From Opitutaceae bacterium (lineage in GTDB: Bacteria > Verrucomicrobiota > Verrucomicrobiia > Opitutales > Opitutaceae): DNA of 55,004 nt. Positions 8,296-16,666 of this stretch are shown here, in pieces. How positions within the stretch are numbered: the first letter of the stretch is position 1; each line of letters starts with the position of its first letter. The stretch is from the NCBI GenBank assembly GCA_947474995.1, contig CANJNJ010000010.1, positions 1 through 55,004 on the forward strand, read 5' to 3'. The position numbers were made by a program, and so were the translations under genes. The notes under the pieces were generated by a model. The model did not search any database and was not told the origin of the DNA. It saw only the letters and a list, made by a program, of their open reading frames with translations.

Positions 8296-10578
8296 TCAAA
8301 ACTGCGTCGAGACGCTGAACCGGTACGTGCGCGGCGGTTGGTCGCGTGTGATGAGGAACGGGGCGTTGGTGAGATTCGTCACCATCAGGTCGAAGTTGTA
8401 GTTCCGCCATCCATAACCGGCACCCAAATCGTAGCTCTTCTGGCTTTCCGGGATTTGGGCGAGGCCAAAGCCGGTGATCTGTGTCAGGACCGGGCCGATG
8501 GCCGTCACGCCGCCCTTTACCTCCCAGCCCTGTTCCTTTTTGTCGCGGAAACTGTATTTCAGGAAAATATTCGCATTCCAGTCCGGCGCGAACCGGAGGG
8601 GAATCCGGCCGGGATTGGAGGCGGTGGTCCAACCCTTCGCATTCTGCTGACCGGTGAAGCCCTGGCTGGTGTTCAGGTCCGTGTAGTTCGCAATGACCGA
8701 GAGGTGGCTGGTGAGGGCACCGTAGGCGGTCAATTCCCAGCCTTTCGACCGGGCACCATTAATGATGGAGACGGTACCAAACGTGACGTTCTGCCCCTGG
8801 GAGACGCCGTTGCTGAGCGTGTTGATGGTCGCCCCCGCCTTCACCATCTCCCAATAGGTCAGGGTGAAGGAGAGTTTGCCGTCAAGCGCCTCTCCCTTCA
8901 CGCCCATTTCCTTGAGTTCCGCGTAGGGAGAGACCGAAAAGAATTCGGTCAAACGGGGATCGCCCGCAATGAGGCCATTATAGCGCGAGAGCGTCGCCGG
9001 AGGATCGTTCTGCAGGCTCTTGACCGCGTAGAGAGCGAGCTTGGGCAGAATCTTGAACGTCGCGCCGTAGCGGTAGGAGTTAAGCGTGGTGTTGGCGCTG
9101 CTGGCGATCAGACCGGTCAGCCGGTTGCGCGTGGCCGTGTAGCTGTGGTCCCCGCGCAGGCCGCCGGTCAGCAGGAGCCGGTTCTTGAACAGACCCACGT
9201 CCTGCTGGATGAATTTGCCGAAGCTGTAGGAACCGGCCGACGTCGAACTGGCGAGGGGCAGGTTGGGCACGCGGCCGTTGTAGTACGAAGCACTGTAGCC
9301 CGCGGCCTTGATCGCGGCCATGTTCAGGGTGTTGAAGGGAGCGTTGGGCACGCCATTGAGGAAGACATCGGCTTGGGATCCGTCGTCGTAGGAGTAGCCG
9401 ATCATCGTCGTAGCCGAGACGAAGTCCTGGAAGGAATATTTCGCGACCAAGTCGCCCTGATAGGTCTCGCCGTGCCGCCAGCCCCGGGCCGCCTGCGACT
9501 GGGAATTCACGATCGTCTTCGTGTTGTCCTCGCCAGTGTAGTAGAATTGATCGTAGTTGAAATAGCGAAGGTTCGCGACCTGCCGGAAGAACAGCCAGTT
9601 CGCGAACTGGTGGGTGAAGAAGAGCGTCCCGGCCGCGACCTTGTCCTTGTCCGGCGAGTCGGGCCCCGCGATGTTGAAGTTGTAGGGCAAGCCCAGTGCC
9701 GTGATCGGATCCGTCGAGTTGTTGAAGATGCTCACCAGCCGGCGCGCCTTCTCGGGATACACGGCAAACCCGTGCCCCTCCTCGCGGGTCGGAGTGTTCA
9801 GGCTCAGAAGTTCGGACGCGAAGACCAGATCGGTCTTCGGCGCGATCTGCCACTTGGCCGATGGATAAATGCCATAGCTTTTGATCTTCTGAAACTTGAT
9901 GTAGTCCTCACCGTCGGACCAGAAGCCCGCCGCCCGGACGGCGAAGTTCTTGTAGGCCGTCGGACTGACGTTGGAGTCGAACTCGGCGCGATGGATCAGC
10001 GAATCGTCTCCGTCGAAGCTTAGCGCGTATTTCACCGCGTGGGCATTCACGCCGATTTCAGGCTTTTTCAGGATGTAGTTCAACAGGCCGGTGCCTCCCG
10101 CCCGCCCTTGCACGGCGGACGGCGGCCCTTTGACCACTTCGAGCCGCTCATAGCCAATCAAGTCGCGCTTGGCCGCGCCCATCCGCACGCCGTCCACCGT
10201 GACCGAGCCGCCGGTTTCGAAGCCGCGGAGGCTCATATTATCGCCGTTACCGGCATACCGGTTGCGCACGAAGACGTTCGCGAGGTACTTGAAGGACTGG
10301 TCGAACGTCGTCGCCCCGATGTCCCGCCAGAATTCCTTGGTGACGATGTCGACCGATTGGGGAATATCGATGATGGCCGTATTGGTGCGCGTCGCCGTCG
10401 AGGCGGTCGACACCTTGTAGCCGGTGGATTTTTCCGCCGTGACCTCAAACGGCCTGAGCACGACCGTCTCCTCGGGGGGAGCGGGTCGGGTGGCCGGGGC
10501 TTGCGCAGACAGACTCGAAGAGGCGGCTGCAACAGACAAGGCTGAGGCCGCGCAACGGAGCAGGTTGAGGCGATTCAT
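8296..10578 (-). CDS. TonB-dependent outer-membrane receptor
   Basis: A 760-aa outer-membrane importer. It has a signal peptide (LLRCAASALSVAAASSSLSA), the segment VVLRPFEVTAEKSTGYKVST as TonB-box region, and a plug domain with IPQSVDIVTKEFWRDIGA, NMSLRGFETGG, VTVDGVR and YERLEVVKGPPSAVQGRAGG. A long beta-barrel follows and ends in aromatic YRFSVSTQF with terminal Phe. The plug sequence resembles the ferric-siderophore receptor group that is greatly expanded in Opitutaceae, where many copies take up plant or algal glycans. The FG-GAP protein follows it, and a galactokinase-like gene and fucosidase lie behind it on the same strand. The substrate is not certain. Confidence 0.92.
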   Translation of the reverse strand: MNRLNLLRCAASALSVAAASSSLSAQAPATRPAPPEETVVLRPFEVTAEKSTGYKVSTASTATRTNTAIIDIPQSVDIVTKEFWRDIGATTFDQSFKYLANVFVRNRYAGNGDNMSLRGFETGGSVTVDGVRMGAAKRDLIGYERLEVVKGPPSAVQGRAGGTGLLNYILKKPEIGVNAHAVKYALSFDGDDSLIHRAEFDSNVSPTAYKNFAVRAAGFWSDGEDYIKFQKIKSYGIYPSAKWQIAPKTDLVFASELLSLNTPTREEGHGFAVYPEKARRLVSIFNNSTDPITALGLPYNFNIAGPDSPDKDKVAAGTLFFTHQFANWLFFRQVANLRYFNYDQFYYTGEDNTKTIVNSQSQAARGWRHGETYQGDLVAKYSFQDFVSATTMIGYSYDDGSQADVFLNGVPNAPFNTLNMAAIKAAGYSASYYNGRVPNLPLASSTSAGSYSFGKFIQQDVGLFKNRLLLTGGLRGDHSYTATRNRLTGLIASSANTTLNSYRYGATFKILPKLALYAVKSLQNDPPATLSRYNGLIAGDPRLTEFFSVSPYAELKEMGVKGEALDGKLSFTLTYWEMVKAGATINTLSNGVSQGQNVTFGTVSIINGARSKGWELTAYGALTSHLSVIANYTDLNTSQGFTGQQNAKGWTTASNPGRIPLRFAPDWNANIFLKYSFRDKKEQGWEVKGGVTAIGPVLTQITGFGLAQIPESQKSYDLGAGYGWRNYNFDLMVTNLTNAPFLITRDQPPRTYRFSVSTQF

Positions 10579-10849
10579 GGGATTTTAGTGGATGGTCAGG
10601 TGAAAAAAATGTACCGGTAGGGAACGGAAGGTCGCGGGCAAAGGAACGGTGACCCGAGGGGCTACTCTGGCGCGGGATTACAGTCAAACAGATGTAGGGC
10701 GACACCGCGGAAGTGAGGCGGAGCGATTCGCGGCGGCAGCCCTTCTAATAGGAATCCCGCCGCCGGAGCGGAGGAGACGCCGCCGGACGTTGGCGTGGCA
10801 ACTCCGCAGGGCCAGGCCGCTCGAAATGAATTCGAGCCCAGCCAGCTGC

Positions 10850-11776
10850 TCAATCGCGGGACTCAGTTTGCACAGACGCGCCATCTGCCGTTTGCGCGGG
10901 CAGAACGGCGGGCCGCGAACCAAAGCGACGCCGATAGGTTTCGGCGACCGCCAGCGCCTGCGTCTCGCCAAACGTCTCGGTCGTCATCGCCATCACCGCG
11001 CCGCCAAAACCACCGCCCGTGAGACGCGCGCCGAGGACCTCGGGCTGCGTCACCAGCGAATCGACCAGAAAATCCAATTCGGTCGTACTATTTTCTAAGA
11101 GCGTCTGCGAACTGCGGTGCGACGCGGTGAGCAACCGTCCCACGGCGGAAAGATCGCCTTGGCGCAAAGCTTCGACCGTTGCTCCGACCCGGGCGATTTC
11201 GTCGATGATGTGCCGCGCCCGTTTGGCTGTAACCTCGGAAAGTCTTTCTCCTGCAGCGGCGAGATCCGCTGACGATGCGTCCACCAACAAACCCACGCCC
11301 AAGGCCTGCGCCGCCGCCATGCATTCGGCGTGGCGGGCGGCATAAAGGCCATCGATCAGCGCATGCTTCGTGTGCGTGTTGAAGATCCAGCATTGCGCCC
11401 CACCGGGCAACGGCACCGTCTCAAATCGCGGCCCGCGGCAATCGAAGCCGACCGGTACGGCCAGCCCGAAGCCCGGCATCGCGTCGAGCACGCCCAGGAG
11501 ATAATTCACCCACGCCGTCGCGCCGTGTTGCTTCGGACAAGCGCCGGCAGGGAGTTCGACGACATCGGGGAAATGATCGCCCGCCCACCGCCAGCGGCGG
11601 TCAGCACGGGGCGCGATCGCGACTTCGACTCCCCGATCGATCGCGGCGCCCAGCACCGTGCCGCCGTTGTAGTCGCTGTGATTGCCGATGAATTCAATCC
11701 GCCCCGGCGCCCGCGCGACCAAGTGCGGGGCCCGGCCAAACCCGGCGCGAAATTTTTCGACGAAGGACGGATTCAT
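10850..11776 (-). pseudogene. galK: Galactokinase-like GHMP protein lacking catalytic core
   Basis: The N-terminal galactokinase signature is present as GRIEFIGNHSDYNGG (residues 26-40), and the C-terminal GHMP motif as ARLTGGGFGGAV. Between them GFGLAVPVGFD runs straight into CRGPRFETVPLPGG. In normal galactokinases (about 380-400 aa) these segments are separated by some 70-75 residues holding the phosphate loop GLSSSA and the catalytic Asp of CGxMDQ. The reading frame is intact at 308 aa, so this is a precise in-frame loss centred at about 11435-11447. Kinase activity is not expected. It lies just downstream of the alpha-L-fucosidase. ATG 11776 is preferred to the longer start at 11845, which reaches into the fucosidase end. 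Confidence 0.7.
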
Positions 11777-11847
11777 CCTGCGATCTTCACGGAGTTTGTT
11801 TTCCGGCAGGCACGCTTCGCTGCCACTCGGGCCCGCGAATATCACCG

Positions 11848-13341
11848 CTACGGGAGAAGTTCCGCCTCGGTGATCTTGAAGGCGTATGCGTAGCGGCAGG
11901 GCGCCCCTTCGGGCCCGAGGTCGGGCGTCGTAATCGTGAGCGTGGTGCCGCTGATGCTCGACTTCAATTCGCCGGGGACGCCGAGCATCGTCACGATGGC
12001 GCCGGCGGGCACGGTCACATTATTGAGCACCAACTGCCGACCCGGCCAGCCGGGCGTGATGGCGTAAAGCGCACCGGGTTTCCTGGTGAAGAAGACCTTC
12101 TTCACCGCGACACCACCGCGCGGGGTCTGGCCGACTTGATCCAGCAGGCTGTATTTCACCATGAACTCCCCGTATTCCTGTTTTGGCTGCGTGCCCTCGG
12201 TCCACTGCGCCGAGCGGCCGGCCGTGCGCGTACCATAAATGGCCTCGCCGTTGACCTTGAGCCAGTCGCCGATTTCCAGGAGCCGCTGCTCCATGAGCGG
12301 CGGGATGGTGCCGTCAGCCGAGGGTCCGATATCGAGGAGGAGATTGCCACCGCGGCTCACGAGATCGACCAGCACGAGGATGAATTCGCGCGCGGTCTTG
12401 TAGTCGTCGACGCGCTCGGCGCGGTTCAGCCCATAGGAATAGGCCATGCCCCGGCTCTCTTCCCAGGCATGCGCGCCGTCTTTTAGGCCCGCGGCATATT
12501 CCGTCGTCCAGTAACCGCCGTGCTGGTGCCGCGAGTCCTTGCCCCACCGGTCGTTGATCACGACCTCGGCACGCGAAGGCGATTCGTTGAAGAGCCACGC
12601 AAGCAATTCCTCGCTCTTCCAGTCCTTCGACGGCATGTCCCACTCGCCGTCGCTGAAAATGATCGACGGCGCGTAGCGCGTGACGACGTCCTTGAACTGC
12701 GGCGTCATGTGCTCGGTGACGTAGCGGGCGCGATCTTTCAGCCAAAGCGGGTTGAACCATTCGTAGAGCGAATAATAGAAACCGAACTTCAGCCCGCGCG
12801 CGCGGGTGGCCTCGGCCAGCTCGCCGAGCAAGTCGCGCTTCGGGCCGATCTCGACCGCGTTCCACGGCCGGCCCCACGTGCGACTCGCCTCGGCACTCGG
12901 CCACAGCGCGAAACCCTCGTGGTGCTTGGAGGTCGGCACGACGTACTTGATCCCGGCGCGGGCGAAGAGATCCGCCCACTGCTTCGCGTCGAAGAGCTCG
13001 GCGGTGAACTTGGGCGCGAAGTCCTGATAGTTGAAATCGGCGCCATAATTTTTCGCGTGCCATTCCCGCCACTTCACCCACTTGGCGTCCGGACTGGTGA
13101 TGCGGTTCCAGTACCACTCGGCGTATTCGCCGACCTGACCGTAGGCCGGCACCGAATAGACGCCCCAATGGATAAACACGCCGAATTTGGCGTCGAGGTA
13201 CCACTCGGGCATCGGTCGCTCATCCAGCGAGGCCCAGTTGGGCTCGTAGCGCCGCTCTGCCGCGAAGCTCGGATGCCCGGCGAGCGAAGCGAAGAACAGC
13301 GCGAGGAAGAACAGAGGCCGGGACGGAAGGTTCAGCTTCAT
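11848..13341 (-). CDS. Exported alpha-L-fucosidase (GH29)
   Basis: Hydrolyses terminal alpha-L-fucose with retention. The 497-aa protein has a signal peptide (LFFLALFFASLAGHPSFAA), then the GH29 barrel: WYLDAKFGVFIHWGVYSVPA, FARAGIKYVVPTSKHHEGFA (the conserved HH pair), and IIFSDGEWD with the likely nucleophile Asp231. NLLLDIGPSADGTIPP is the conserved late barrel segment, followed by a C-terminal beta-sandwich. Length and motif order are normal for the family. It is the first gene of a minus-strand pair with the core-deleted galactokinase and supports use of fucosylated polysaccharides in the periplasm or outside. Confidence 0.95.
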   Translation of the reverse strand: MKLNLPSRPLFFLALFFASLAGHPSFAAERRYEPNWASLDERPMPEWYLDAKFGVFIHWGVYSVPAYGQVGEYAEWYWNRITSPDAKWVKWREWHAKNYGADFNYQDFAPKFTAELFDAKQWADLFARAGIKYVVPTSKHHEGFALWPSAEASRTWGRPWNAVEIGPKRDLLGELAEATRARGLKFGFYYSLYEWFNPLWLKDRARYVTEHMTPQFKDVVTRYAPSIIFSDGEWDMPSKDWKSEELLAWLFNESPSRAEVVINDRWGKDSRHQHGGYWTTEYAAGLKDGAHAWEESRGMAYSYGLNRAERVDDYKTAREFILVLVDLVSRGGNLLLDIGPSADGTIPPLMEQRLLEIGDWLKVNGEAIYGTRTAGRSAQWTEGTQPKQEYGEFMVKYSLLDQVGQTPRGGVAVKKVFFTRKPGALYAITPGWPGRQLVLNNVTVPAGAIVTMLGVPGELKSSISGTTLTITTPDLGPEGAPCRYAYAFKITEAELLP

Positions 13342-13574
13342 TGGGATTGGCTAAACGATACGCGAGTGGCGGCTCCGGTCAGGCTTGATTTTCAGTCACC
13401 TTATCCGGCGCGGTCTTTTCCTCACCGCAGCCGCACCCACCCCGCAGGTCAAAGGCAAGGCCCGCGGGCCTCTGCGCCGTCTATCGGGCGGAATCCCGTC
13501 TCATACCGGGTCTCGAGGTCGCGGACTAAGGTGCCCGGCCATCGGACACGAGGTCGCGGGGCCGGAGACCGGCG

Positions 13575-13850
13575 TTACGCCAGATTGCGCAAGTCCACCC
13601 CAGCCTTGAAGCGGATCGTTTTGATCGCGCCGATTTTCATCGGCCGCTTGGTATGCGGGTTGAAGCCGTTTCGCGCCGGGCGCACGGCCAGAGCGAAGGT
13701 GCCAAATCCCACGACCGCGACTTCTTTGTCCCGGCGCAGGCCCCGCTTCACCGCGGCGAGCACGGCTTCGGTCGCCCTTTCCGCCGCTGCCTTCGAGGTG
13801 CGGTTGCCCAACAATTTCTGTACTTCAGCAATCAGGGCGCCCTTGTTCAT
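13575..13850 (-). CDS. HU/IHF-family DNA-binding protein
   Basis: A 91-aa nucleoid protein. It starts MNKGALIAEVQKLLGN, the usual HU N-terminal helix, and carries the signature VGFGTFALAVRPARNGFNP, the beta-arm that bends DNA, with the arm-tip Pro. It ends FKAGVDLRNLA, matching the FKpGxxLk ending of the family. Length is normal. It forms a homodimer or heterodimer in the family. It is probably monocistronic; the next gene upstream ends 94 bases before it. Confidence 0.95.
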   Translation of the reverse strand: MNKGALIAEVQKLLGNRTSKAAAERATEAVLAAVKRGLRRDKEVAVVGFGTFALAVRPARNGFNPHTKRPMKIGAIKTIRFKAGVDLRNLA

Positions 13851-13944
13851 CGGAGGGGTAACATCGGGCGAGCGAAGAAACGTCTCTGGAGTCGGTCAAA
13901 CCTTAATCGCACCAATTGAGCAGGTTCGACCATCTCACGACAAA

Positions 13945-14178
13945 TCAACCCCCTTGTTTACCCTCCGGGGGCGGGGCCGCGAATTCGTCGGGGACTTTTC
14001 CCGACCGGCCCTGCACCACGAGATCCACTAAACGCTTCAAAGCGGCCTCGCGTGTCACACCCCGCTCGGCCGCCTGCTGGTCAGCGCGCTTCAGTAATTG
14101 CGCCGCCATCGCCTCCGCCTGCGTCCGGGGAGCACCCAGCGCCTCGCAAAACTGGGTGAGTCGTTCGAGTTCGGTCAT
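13945..14178 (-). CDS. Small hypothetical protein coupled to ygfZ
   Basis: A 77-aa, mostly helical, charged protein beginning MTELERLTQFCEALGAPRTQ and ending in a proline/glycine tail APPPEGKQGG. Its ATG overlaps the ygfZ stop by four bases (ATGA), so the two are translated together. No motif or family is recognised. The coupling suggests a function linked to YgfZ or simple operon membership. Composition is like its neighbours, which supports a real gene. Confidence 0.7.
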   Translation of the reverse strand: MTELERLTQFCEALGAPRTQAEAMAAQLLKRADQQAAERGVTREAALKRLVDLVVQGRSGKVPDEFAAPPPEGKQGG

Positions 14179-15071
14179 GTGAAATGCTCCACGTGCACGG
14201 TCACCGGCCCATCCGCCGCCAAAGCCAACGCGGCGCCGCCTTGAACATGGACCAACGACAACATCGCGAGCCCGACAAATCCGCCCGCGCCGTCCGCCAC
14301 CGCGGAACGAAGTTCTCCCACCGCGCGACCATTCGCAAAGAGCCGGGCCGGCAACGCCGGAATGCCGTCACCTGATCCCGTGACCGGAAGGAGACGACGC
14401 CGCACCTGCCCCATCGATTTCAGCCGCGCCATCACTTCCTGCCCCAGGTAGCAGCCCTTGGTATAAGAGATAGCCTCAGCCTCGACTCCGGCCTCATTGG
14501 GCAAATCGCCCGGCCCCAAGTCGACGGGCACCGCCGGAATGCCCGCCGTGATTCGCTCCCGCGCCACCTCTTCGCCGGTGAGTTCAGCGGCACCGGAAAT
14601 TTTCTTTCGTACCCGCTCCATTTCCGCCACCGGAAAAACCCATTCCACGCTGCCCGCTTTGGTTCGGCGCCCAGGAAAAACAAAGCCACCCTCGGCGGGT
14701 CCAGTCGGCAGAGTCGTGGCTCCGCCATCAAAGAGGCTCACGCCCGCCCAGTCGGTGGTGGCGTCCGTGATGCTCACGTCGTCAGCGATGACAAAACTCT
14801 CGAGCCGCTCGCGAATCTCCTTCGCCGAGGAAAAATAGCTGCCAATCCAAAACTCATTCGGACCACCGCCACGCAGGACAAAACTGTCCGCGAGCACCTT
14901 GCCCTTCACATTCAACCAAAGCCCGTAGACCGCCGGCATTTTCCCGAGCGAGCGCAAGTCATTGGTGAACTGGCCTTGGAGAAAATTCGCCGCGTCCTCG
15001 CCGCCAATTTGCAACCAGGCCGCCGGTCGCCACCAGAAAACCCTCGAGGAAGTAGAAATATTGATGGTCAT
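14175..15071 (-). CDS. ygfZ: YgfZ/GcvT-like folate-binding Fe-S assembly protein
   Basis: A 298-aa cytosolic protein of the GcvT superfamily that helps maintain iron-sulfur enzymes through a folate-dependent step. The family signature KGCYLGQEVMARL is complete, with its essential Cys, and is preceded by the typical LPNEAGVEAEAISY. The N-terminal LQIGGEDAANFLQGQFTNDL matches the folate-binding first domain. ATG 15071 is followed by MTINISTSS. The upstream region is AT-rich and serves as its promoter, shared with the DAHP synthase leader on the other strand. Confidence 0.93.
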   Translation of the reverse strand: MTINISTSSRVFWWRPAAWLQIGGEDAANFLQGQFTNDLRSLGKMPAVYGLWLNVKGKVLADSFVLRGGGPNEFWIGSYFSSAKEIRERLESFVIADDVSITDATTDWAGVSLFDGGATTLPTGPAEGGFVFPGRRTKAGSVEWVFPVAEMERVRKKISGAAELTGEEVARERITAGIPAVPVDLGPGDLPNEAGVEAEAISYTKGCYLGQEVMARLKSMGQVRRRLLPVTGSGDGIPALPARLFANGRAVGELRSAVADGAGGFVGLAMLSLVHVQGGAALALAADGPVTVHVEHFT

Positions 15072-15104
15072 TAATTAACTATAAATAAACTATTTACAAA
15101 AGAA

Positions 15105-15173
15105 ATGATAGATTTTGAAAACTTGATATTGACGGAAGGAATAAAAGCTCTATCTCTTAGCACGTCAGTTTAA
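15105..15173 (+). CDS. Possible 22-aa leader ORF
   Basis: ATG 15105 opens a 22-codon frame, starting MIDFENLILTEG, that ends at TAA 15171-15173, six bases before a strong hairpin. It is AT-rich, unlike its surroundings, and has purines (AAAAGAA) just upstream. A short ORF before a terminator hairpin ahead of an amino-acid biosynthesis gene is the layout of an attenuation leader. Against this, it has one Phe and no Trp or Tyr codons, so it is not an obvious aromatic sensor. It may be chance. Confidence 0.25.
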   Translation: MIDFENLILTEGIKALSLSTSV

Positions 15174-15178
15174 GACTT

Positions 15179-15201
15179 CTCCCCGCTTAGCGGGGAGTTT
15201 T
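15179..15201 (+). terminator. Leader hairpin 1 with T4
   Basis: CTCCCCGC (15179-15186) and GCGGGGAG (15190-15197) pair perfectly across a TTA loop and are followed by TTTT. It sits in the gene-free leader between the divergent ygfZ and DAHP synthase genes. The U-tract is short, so termination may be partial. Confidence 0.55.
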
Positions 15202-15221
15202 GGGGTAACTAAGAAAGCAAA

Positions 15222-15261
15222 GGCCGGCCGCTTAGGGGTAAGCGGCCGGCCACTTTTTTTT
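15222..15261 (+). terminator. Leader hairpin 2: strong intrinsic terminator
   Basis: GGCCGGCCGCTTA (15222-15234) pairs with TAAGCGGCCGGCC (15239-15251), a 13-bp perfect stem with a GGGG loop, followed by AC and eight T. This is a textbook intrinsic terminator on the plus strand. No plus-strand gene ends before it, so it must end a short leader or small RNA that starts in the AT-rich region near 15070-15110, 130 bases before the DAHP synthase start. Confidence 0.8.
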
Positions 15262-15369
15262 GGTTTGTGCCAAGCGGAAACCCTAGCTCGCGAGCAAAAG
15301 CACACCAGGCAGTTGGCAGGAGAAAGTGGGCAATACCAGACATGGCGCTTGCAGGTCGGGCCTTTACCA

Positions 15370-15392
15370 AGCTTTTTGCGAAGCAAAAAGCT
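15370..15392 (+). promoter_or_regulatory. Hairpin abutting the DAHP synthase start codon
   Basis: AGCTTTTTGC (15370-15379) and GCAAAAAGCT (15383-15392) form a 10-bp perfect stem with a GAA loop. The next base is the A of ATG 15393. No Shine-Dalgarno sequence stands in the usual place; the position is taken up by the stem. It may control access of ribosomes to this start. If translation begins instead at ATG 15342, the stem lies inside the coding region. Confidence 0.5.
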
Positions 15393-16448
15393 ATGCAGAA
15401 AACTTCTGACATCAATGTCGTCGAGACCCGTGCCCTGCCCTCCCCGGCCTCCCTGCTGGCAGAGCAGCCCAAGTCGGACGCCCAGGCAGAATTCGTGACT
15501 CGGTCACGCCGCGACATCCACCGGCTCATCTTTACGGACGACAAACGTTTCCTCCTCATCGTCGGGCCCTGCTCGATCCACGACCTCAAGGCCGGTCGGG
15601 AGTATGCGACCAAGCTCGCCTCACTCTCCCGGGAGGTCGCCGACCGGGTTTTGATCGTCATGCGGGTCTATTTCGAGAAACCGCGCACCACCGTCGGCTG
15701 GAAAGGCCTCATCATGGATCCGCACCTCGACGGCTCCCATGACATCGCGACCGGCCTGCGAACCGCGCGGACCTTCCTGCGCGAAGTCCTCGACCTCGGC
15801 CTCCCCACCGCCACGGAATTGCTCGATCCCATCACCCCGCAATACATCGCCGACCTGATTTGCTGGTCTGCGATCGGCGCGCGCACCGCCGAGTCCCAGA
15901 CGCATCGCCAGATGGCCAGCGGGCTTTCGATGCCGCTCGGGTTCAAGAACGGCACCGACGGCTCGATCGCGACCGCGACCAACGCGATCAAGTCGGCGGC
16001 CCAGCCCCACACATTTCTCGGGATCAACCTGGACGGCGCGGCCTCGGCCATCGTCACCCGCGGCAATCCGGACTGCCACGTTGTGCTGCGCGGGGGCGCG
16101 ACCGGCCCGAACTATTCGCCGACGCACATCGCGCGCACGGAGGAATTGCTAACCAAAGCGGGCCTGACGAAATCAATCCTCGTTGACTGTTCGCACGACA
16201 ACTCCGCGAAGCAGCCCGAGCGCCAGCCTGAGGTGATGCGCGAACTCGAGGCCCAGATTTCAGCGGGCAACCAGTCCATCATGGGCGCGATGATCGAGAG
16301 CAACCTCGTCGCCGGCAGCCAGCCCTTCCCGCAGCCGAAGGAAAAGCTCCGCTACGGCGTTTCGATTACCGACGGTTGCATCGACTGGCCGACCACGGAA
16401 AAGCTGGTGCGAGAACTGCACACCGCCTTGGCGCCGCGCTTTAAGTAG
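15393..16448 (+). CDS. aroG: DAHP synthase (class I, AroG/AroF type)
   Basis: Condenses phosphoenolpyruvate with erythrose 4-phosphate, the first step of the shikimate pathway. The 351-aa protein shows LLIVGPCSIHD (Cys metal ligand), MRVYFEKPRTTVGWKGL, TATELLDPITPQY, WSAIGARTAESQTHRQMASG, PLGFKNGTDG, VLRGGATGPNY and the late ligands in VDCSHDNSAKQP and GAMIESNL. Start 15393 gives MQKTSDINVVETRALPSP, which lines up with the N-terminus of E. coli AroG, where feedback binding occurs. An in-frame ATG at 15342 would add 17 residues. The upstream leader has three hairpins. aroE is elsewhere in the window; no other aro genes are adjacent. Confidence 0.95.
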   Translation: MQKTSDINVVETRALPSPASLLAEQPKSDAQAEFVTRSRRDIHRLIFTDDKRFLLIVGPCSIHDLKAGREYATKLASLSREVADRVLIVMRVYFEKPRTTVGWKGLIMDPHLDGSHDIATGLRTARTFLREVLDLGLPTATELLDPITPQYIADLICWSAIGARTAESQTHRQMASGLSMPLGFKNGTDGSIATATNAIKSAAQPHTFLGINLDGAASAIVTRGNPDCHVVLRGGATGPNYSPTHIARTEELLTKAGLTKSILVDCSHDNSAKQPERQPEVMRELEAQISAGNQSIMGAMIESNLVAGSQPFPQPKEKLRYGVSITDGCIDWPTTEKLVRELHTALAPRFK

Positions 16449-16458
16449 CGCCGTGCTC

Positions 16459-16520
16459 GTCGTCCCGCCTTTAGGCGGAATCCGAGCGACAAAAGCGTTC
16501 CGCCTGAAGGCGGAACGACT
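16459..16520. repeat. REP-like palindrome, family A copy 1
   Basis: GTCGTCCCGCCTTTAGGCGG on the left and CCGCCTGAAGGCGGAACGAC on the right are inverted copies of a hairpin unit around a short spacer. Six copies of this family occur in the window, all between genes. This one lies 11 bases after the DAHP synthase stop and may act as a 3' structure. Confidence 0.75.
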
Positions 16521-16666
16521 AACCCACCCAAGTCATTCCAAGCAGACCGCGTCGGCTCTCGGCAAAAATTTCCGCTTCTACTGCCCAAGTCCCGCGCTGA
16601 ATTCGTGCCTTAAAAGAAAATTCGCGTCGATTCGGGCTTCGGTCCGTCTCATCTTCTTCTCTCTCT

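Noticed and set aside
8338-10023. 561-codon plus-strand open frame
   Set aside because: It lies wholly antisense to the TonB receptor, which has clear plug and barrel motifs. The frame's protein shows no motif and is a by-product of GC-rich codon use.
12520-14031. 503-codon plus-strand open frame
   Set aside because: Runs antisense through the fucosidase and HU genes and the gap between them. Both real genes have diagnostic motifs.
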